From Methanomicrobiales archaeon (GTDB taxonomy: Archaea; Halobacteriota; Methanomicrobia; Methanomicrobiales; JACTUA01), in the NCBI GenBank assembly GCA_028678905.1, contig JAJRCO010000037.1:1-9226 (forward strand): 9,226 bases of DNA, written 5' to 3'. The notes under the pieces were generated by a model that saw only the letters and a program-made list of their open reading frames with translations, had not been told where the DNA came from and made no database searches. Positions within the stretch are counted from its first letter, which is position 1. Each line of letters starts with the position of its first letter. Below are positions 6,502-9,226 of the stretch, piece after piece. Made by a program: the position numbers and the translations under genes.

Positions 6502-6804
6502 ATGAAAACACTGGCATTTCATCCGGATGAGAGAAAACAGCATGTCACGGTGGACTGTGCCGATGGGGAGCTTTCTGTGTACCGGTACTGTGCCTTCTGC
6601 GCCCACTGTGCGGGGGTGCGGGTCGGAGGGCGGATGGTACCTTCCCCCCAGAAACAGGCGATGAACGAGGTGCGAAACCGAGGGGGAGGGGATGAGGCAC
6701 TGTTGCAGGCCGCCATGATGTTCAATACGCTAGTGCGGGATGGAACGGCTATCGAATGTGATGACGATGCTAACCAGGGGTTTCGGTCGCTTTATCGGAA
6801 CTGA
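6502..6804 (+). CDS. Small Cys-rich protein, unrecognised
   Basis: A 100-residue soluble protein that I cannot assign. Four cysteines, Cys19, Cys30, Cys33 and Cys36 (the last three in RYCAFCAHC), could make a zinc or iron-sulfur site; Cys86 lies in the acidic stretch IECDDD. Residues 48-80 look helical (PSPQKQAMNEVRNR, then EALLQAAMMFNTLVRD). No signal peptide or membrane segment. ATG 6502 has only GTGGA two bases upstream, so it may be leaderless; TATA-like stretches are CATATTGCA (6469-6477, start near 6499) and TCTTATACA (6444-6452, start near 6474). It is divergent from tuf and its last 35 bases overlap the end of the converging sulfite-reductase-like gene. Codon choice resembles the neighbours and no better frame covers the region, so I consider it real but not certain. 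Confidence 0.62.
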   Translation: MKTLAFHPDERKQHVTVDCADGELSVYRYCAFCAHCAGVRVGGRMVPSPQKQAMNEVRNRGGGDEALLQAAMMFNTLVRDGTAIECDDDANQGFRSLYRN

Positions 6805-7654
6805 ATTCCTCGGCAATCTCCTTCCTGAACTCTTCGAAGTGCAGGTCGTCGAGCTGCTCCGAGAGGAGTCGGCCGCTCCAGGCCCTGCGGTACACCCAAA
6901 GGACGATCCTCTCTACCACATCCACGACTCTTTCCTCGTCCTCGACCATCATCACCATCCTTCCGATGCGGGGATGACGCCCTCTCCTCCCTCCCACCAT
7001 GATCAGGTAATGCCGGAATTTTGACTGGAGGAGTTCGAACGGGCAGGACTGAACACAGATGCCACACTGGATACATTTGACCGGATCCAGTACCGATATA
7101 CCGTTTTTCACTGTGATCGCATTCTCCCGGCAGTACTTCGCACAGGTCCCACATCCCGTGCACTGACCGGGGATCCGTAGAGGCTGGATTCTCCCGATGA
7201 TCCCGATCTCGTTCAGCATGGGGCTGGTACAGGCATTGGGGCATCCGGAGAGCGAGATGCGGATCTTCACCGGCATGCTCTTCCCGAAGAGACGTTCGTC
7301 GATCTTTCGTGCCAGGCCGATGGTATCAACATTCGCGTACTTGCACCGCTCTATCCCCGGGCACGCGATCACGTTCACCACTTCATCGCGCTCTGATCCC
7401 AGAGGGGTGCCGTTCTTGGCGAGTTTCCGGGCGATGCGGGTAAGATGGGCAGGATTCAGGTGCGGGATTTCGACGGTCTGACGGGTGGTGATATGCACAA
7501 ATCCCTGACCATGTGTTTTCGCGATGGTGGCAAGTCCCCGCATCTGTTCGATGGTGAGGTTTCCGGCAGGGATGCGGACGCGGACGGTACATTCATCGGC
7601 GTTCCGCTCGGTGATTACCCCTCCCCGCATATGGATGCCATACCCGTTACTCAT
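6770..7654 (-). CDS. Siroheme/4Fe-4S sulfite (nitrite) reductase-like protein with two ferredoxin clusters
   Basis: A 294-residue single-chain relative of dissimilatory sulfite reductase, of the kind called Dsr-like proteins in methanogens. In order: a ferredoxin-like half-domain (about 15-85) with HITTRQTVEIPHL; the siroheme-coupled 4Fe-4S ligands Cys98, Cys104, Cys138 and Cys142 (CPGIERC and SGCPNAC, i.e. C-x5-C and C-x3-C); then two ferredoxin sites, Cys165/168/171/175 and Cys194/197/200/204; then the family's GGRRGRHPR (221-229) and a helical C-terminus. All cluster ligands are intact, so an active redox enzyme is likely, reducing sulfite, nitrite or another small oxyanion. The electron donor and true substrate are unknown. 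It lacks the F420H2-oxidising half of Fsr, and no DsrA/DsrB partner is beside it. ATG 7654 has only a weak ribosome site. Its 3' end overlaps the converging small gene by 35 bases. Confidence 0.9.
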   Translation of the reverse strand: MSNGYGIHMRGGVITERNADECTVRVRIPAGNLTIEQMRGLATIAKTHGQGFVHITTRQTVEIPHLNPAHLTRIARKLAKNGTPLGSERDEVVNVIACPGIERCKYANVDTIGLARKIDERLFGKSMPVKIRISLSGCPNACTSPMLNEIGIIGRIQPLRIPGQCTGCGTCAKYCRENAITVKNGISVLDPVKCIQCGICVQSCPFELLQSKFRHYLIMVGGRRGRHPRIGRMVMMVEDEERVVDVVERIVLWVYRRAWSGRLLSEQLDDLHFEEFRKEIAEEFSSDKATETPG

Positions 7655-7700
7655 AGTACATCAGTTCCGCTCAACCGGTTACACGGAGAACTACTAGAAC

Positions 7701-7710
7701 GTTTTTAAGA
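7701..7710 (-). promoter_or_regulatory. TATA box of the sulfite-reductase-like gene
   Basis: TCTTAAAAAC on the minus strand. A start of transcription near 7680 would give a leader of about 26 bases before ATG 7654. It is the best A/T-rich element in an otherwise mixed region. Confidence 0.5.
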
Positions 7711-7758
7711 TCCCTGTTCGAGTACGGCTACAGAATAGTGCAGGTACGGCACAGTTGA

Positions 7759-7776
7759 GGAAAAGATCCATTTTCC
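7759..7776 (-). terminator. Weak hairpin, possible terminator after cobS
   Basis: On the minus strand GGAAAA pairs with TTTTCC around a 6-base loop, the 3' arm giving a short T-run (CTTTTCC). It lies about 90-105 bases beyond the cobS stop. The T-run is short, so this is tentative. Confidence 0.25.
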
Positions 7777-7790
7777 AAAGGCTCCCCTAT

Positions 7791-7813
7791 CGATGCATCG
7801 GTACCTAGGTACC
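7791..7813. repeat. Two abutting perfect palindromes
   Basis: CGATGCATCG (7791-7800) and GGTACCTAGGTACC (7800-7813) share base 7800. Each is fully self-complementary with no loop, which suits a site for dimeric DNA-binding proteins better than an RNA hairpin. They lie about 85-105 bp upstream of the TATA box of the sulfite-reductase-like gene and 51-73 bp past the cobS stop. Confidence 0.65.
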
Positions 7814-7863
7814 TTATAGATTCAGTGCGATTCCTACCCTGTCCGCTGCAGGGCGATCACATG

Positions 7864-8574
7864 TCACAGGATCAGAACCATCGTCACCAGGGTCAGCGCC
7901 CGGGTGATCTCGTTCGTCGCGCCGACTATATCCCCGTTCACACCCCCGAACAGGCGGCGGGAGGATACAAGCATCAGCGCGGCGACGACGAGAGTTACAA
8001 TCACCAACACCAGAAGGCGGCCTGGCCGGACGACCAGGAGTAGGGGTAGAAAGAACAGCAGGGCCGGCCAGAAGAACCAGGGCCGGGCATACTGGTGAAG
8101 GTAGCTTTGTATCCCTTCTTTGAAGGGGGTGCCGAAAATAGTGAGCACGGCCATGGCCACCTTTGCACAGACTTCGGATACGAGGATGGCGACGGCAGCC
8201 GAAGGAACCGCGATCAGTGCCCCGAATGCAAGGAGGGTGGTTACGAAGCCGATGCCGATCCCCCCGGCTCCGACCTGCCGGTCGGTGAGGGCCCGGATCC
8301 GTTTTTCCCGATCCCCCTGGGCCATCAGCGCATCTCCCAGGTCCAGCAGCCCGTCAAAGTGATGAAAACCAGAGACCACGAGCACCAGAGCCAAGGCAAT
8401 GGCCGCAGCGAGGGCGGAATGTCCCCACCACCATACTGCAAGCGCCGCAATCCCACCGACCACGTACCCGGCCACCGGATAGACATAGAGACGGCGGCCG
8501 AAATGGGAGAGATCCTGCATCTTCCCCAGGGGAAGAATCGTCGCAAACTGAAGCAGAGCGATGAGGGATTTCAC
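7864..8574 (-). CDS. cobS: Adenosylcobinamide-GDP ribazoletransferase (cobalamin synthase)
   Basis: An integral membrane enzyme that joins adenosylcobinamide-GDP to alpha-ribazole or its phosphate, the closing step of cobamide assembly. At 236 residues it is normal length. Seen here: an N-terminal LLQFATILPLG, then FHHFDGLLDLGDAL (70-83), matching the conserved FHLDGLADTxDG metal/substrate motif, then DRQVGAGG (98-105), and a C-terminal FGGVNGDIVGATNE (209-222), matching GGxTGDxxGAxxE. Several hydrophobic spans lie between. The start is GTG 8574-8572, overlapping the cobZ stop as GTGA, with GAGGG (8582-8578) 3 bases upstream inside cobZ, so translation is coupled to cobZ. One departure: the TGD position reads Asn-Gly-Asp, a mild substitution. 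Confidence 0.95.
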   Translation of the reverse strand: MKSLIALLQFATILPLGKMQDLSHFGRRLYVYPVAGYVVGGIAALAVWWWGHSALAAAIALALVLVVSGFHHFDGLLDLGDALMAQGDREKRIRALTDRQVGAGGIGIGFVTTLLAFGALIAVPSAAVAILVSEVCAKVAMAVLTIFGTPFKEGIQSYLHQYARPWFFWPALLFFLPLLLVVRPGRLLVLVIVTLVVAALMLVSSRRLFGGVNGDIVGATNEITRALTLVTMVLIL

Positions 8575-9005
8575 AGGCCCTCACTGTAGAAGCGGGAAGT
8601 ACAGCCCGCGATGAGGCCGGCCACCGCATCGTCCAGGAAGGGTCCCAGCGAAGAGAGGATGCCCGGTTTTTTCTGGTCGTAACGGGTGAATTCAAAGCGG
8701 GCACAGGTCCCTCCGATATATTCGGCGATGGCCATACCGATGATCTCATCCGATAGCAGAAAGACCGGATCATCAGCTATCTCCGAGCTTTTTCGCTTCC
8801 GGTACAGTTCGTCTTCGAGGAGGATGGCCCCGATCAGGAGGGAGGAGACGTTTGCATCCTGCAGCGCTTTCTGGATCTTTACGCCGATCCGTCCCTTTGC
8901 CTCTGACGGAGGGACTCCGTGCGGAACATACAGTGCCATGGCCGTCTCAAGGATGGCCTCCATCTGGACACCGCACGCTTCCAGCCGCTTTTCTACCTCG
9001 AACAT
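8571..9005 (-). CDS. cobZ: Alpha-ribazole-5'-phosphate phosphatase CobZ (PgpA-like fold)
   Basis: A 144-residue protein resembling phosphatidylglycerophosphatase A. In archaea this family includes CobZ, shown in Methanosarcina mazei to replace the bacterial phosphatase CobC, removing phosphate in nucleotide-loop assembly. The mark is the C-terminal RYDQKKPGILSSLGPFLDD (108-126) with Asp125-Asp126, followed by AVAGLIAG. The product here is soluble or peripheral rather than clearly membrane-spanning. Linkage to cobS (4-base overlap) and divergent cobT strongly supports CobZ over a lipid phosphatase. ATG 9005 lacks any ribosome site; a TATA-like CTATATGAA (9039-9031) predicts transcription starting around 9010, so the message is probably leaderless or nearly so. 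Confidence 0.88.
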   Translation of the reverse strand: MFEVEKRLEACGVQMEAILETAMALYVPHGVPPSEAKGRIGVKIQKALQDANVSSLLIGAILLEDELYRKRKSSEIADDPVFLLSDEIIGMAIAEYIGGTCARFEFTRYDQKKPGILSSLGPFLDDAVAGLIAGCTSRFYSEGL

Positions 9006-9014
9006 GATGGTAGT

Positions 9015-9023
9015 AATTTTTAA
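9015..9023 (+). promoter_or_regulatory. TATA box of cobT
   Basis: ATTTTTAAT on the plus strand, about 30 bases before the cobT ATG at 9049; transcription would start near 9045, giving an almost leaderless message. It overlaps the region that the divergent cobZ start complex would occupy. Confidence 0.45.
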
Positions 9024-9030
9024 TGCCCGC

Positions 9031-9039
9031 CTTCATATA
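9031..9039 (-). promoter_or_regulatory. TATA box of cobZ-cobS
   Basis: CTATATGAA on the minus strand, centred about 30 bases before the cobZ ATG, which places the expected transcription start a few bases from the start codon. This agrees with the absence of a ribosome site there. Confidence 0.45.
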
Positions 9040-9048
9040 GAGATCGCT

Positions 9049-9226
9049 ATGGCTTTCCGCTGCGATATCCCCCCTATTTCTTTCTCCCGCCCCGTATTTT
9101 CGGTTGTACTAGGTAACACTATCCTGTCCACGGTTCCGGGTATCTCAGGGGCAGGGGGAACGCCGGAAAAGACCCTGCTCACTCCCAACCTGGACTCCGA
9201 GCTGGTCCTGAACGGGACGATCCGTA
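9049..9226 (+). CDS. cobT: Archaeal CobT, nicotinate-nucleotide-dependent phosphoribosyltransferase, N-terminal part
   Basis: Only 59 codons are present before the right edge. The stretch from about residue 23, NTILSTVPGISGAGGTPEK, then LLTPNLDSELVLNG, matches the start of archaeal CobT proteins (TIGR00303-type), where a IPGIS(G/A)AG-TPE-L-TP-DAELV pattern is conserved. The enzyme transfers phosphoribose from nicotinate mononucleotide to the lower-ligand base, making the alpha-ribotide that CobZ and CobS then use. ATG 9049 has a GAGAT (9040-9044) 4 bases upstream, a weak ribosome site, and a close TATA box. The gene is divergent from cobZ with 43 bases between starts. The call rests on a short region and on the cob context. 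Confidence 0.85.
   Translation, partial: MAFRCDIPPISFSRPVFSVVLGNTILSTVPGISGAGGTPEKTLLTPNLDSELVLNGTIR

Larger units (their letters stand above)
7655..7863. other. Intergenic region rich in palindromes
   Basis: A 209-base gap between the end of cobS and the start of the sulfite-reductase-like gene, both on the minus strand. It holds the TATA box at 7701-7710 and four dyads within about 95 bases: GGAAAA/TTTTCC (7759-7776, 6-base loop), CGATGCATCG (7791-7800), the 14-bp palindrome at 7800-7813, and CCCTG/CAGGG (7837-7853, 7-base loop). No gene is visible. The hairpins could end cobS transcription or bind a regulator of the reductase gene. Confidence 0.6.

Noticed and set aside
6382..6606. Minus-strand 74-codon frame with scattered cysteines upstream of tuf
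   Set aside because: It covers the tuf promoter and the 5' part of the plus-strand Cys-rich gene, has no ribosome site and no family resemblance.
7655..7863. Cobalamin riboswitch or small RNA in the cobS/reductase gap
   Set aside because: No B12-box-like sequence or long-range fold typical of that class is seen, and the hairpins are short and local.
8095..8589. Plus-strand open frame of 164 codons antisense to cobS
   Set aside because: The composition is a mirror of the membrane protein on the other strand, with no promoter or ribosome site; the CobS motifs establish the minus strand as coding.
1..9226. tRNA, rRNA, CRISPR arrays, insertion sequences or phage genes
   Set aside because: I found no cloverleaf-like segments, no regularly spaced repeats, no transposase or integrase motifs, and no flanking duplications; the window reads as ordinary chromosome.

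Overview
The window (moderately GC-rich, dense, short intergenic gaps) looks like a chromosomal segment of a methanogenic euryarchaeon, most likely order Methanomicrobiales. Reasons: archaeal-type EF-1A followed directly by archaeal S10, a CetZ tubulin-like protein, a methanogen-style small sulfite-reductase-like protein, the archaeal CobZ/CobS/CobT set for the cobalamin nucleotide loop, and TATA-box promoters with GGAG/GAGG ribosome sites or near-leaderless starts. Genus-level placement is not supported from sequence reading alone.

Layout, left to right. (1) 1-249, minus: 5' part of an FAD/NAD(P)-dependent oxidoreductase, cut by the window edge. (2) 358-2648, plus: cetZ, then a translationally coupled gene for a secreted, C-terminally membrane-anchored protein of unknown function. 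(3) 2649-2938: non-coding gap between convergent genes, with a T-rich terminator-like tract. (4) 2939-6326, minus: tuf, rpsJ and a multi-membrane-span GT-C-like protein (Agl23/TIGR03663 type), apparently one transcription unit read from the tuf promoter. (5) 6502-6804, plus: a small unrecognised Cys-rich protein whose 3' end overlaps the converging next gene. (6) 6770-7654, minus: siroheme/4Fe-4S sulfite-reductase-like protein with two extra ferredoxin clusters. (7) 7655-7863: non-coding gap unusually rich in palindromes. (8) 7864-9005, minus: cobZ and cobS, overlapping by 4 bases. (9) 9049-9226, plus: 5' end of cobT, divergent from cobZ.

How the genes relate: cobT, cobZ and cobS together cover assembly of the lower nucleotide loop of cobamides (activation of the base as alpha-ribotide, dephosphorylation, and joining to adenosylcobinamide-GDP), which methanogens need for the corrinoid methyltransferase Mtr. 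The sulfite-reductase-like protein uses siroheme, which shares the precorrin-2 stage with corrinoids, so its position beside cob genes may not be chance, though that is inference. The most open-ended part is the cetZ two-gene unit: a cytoskeletal GTPase coupled to a protein with a large outside domain and a 10-residue cytoplasmic tail. A tuf-rpsJ unit carrying a presumed surface-glycosylation gene is the second unusual arrangement.
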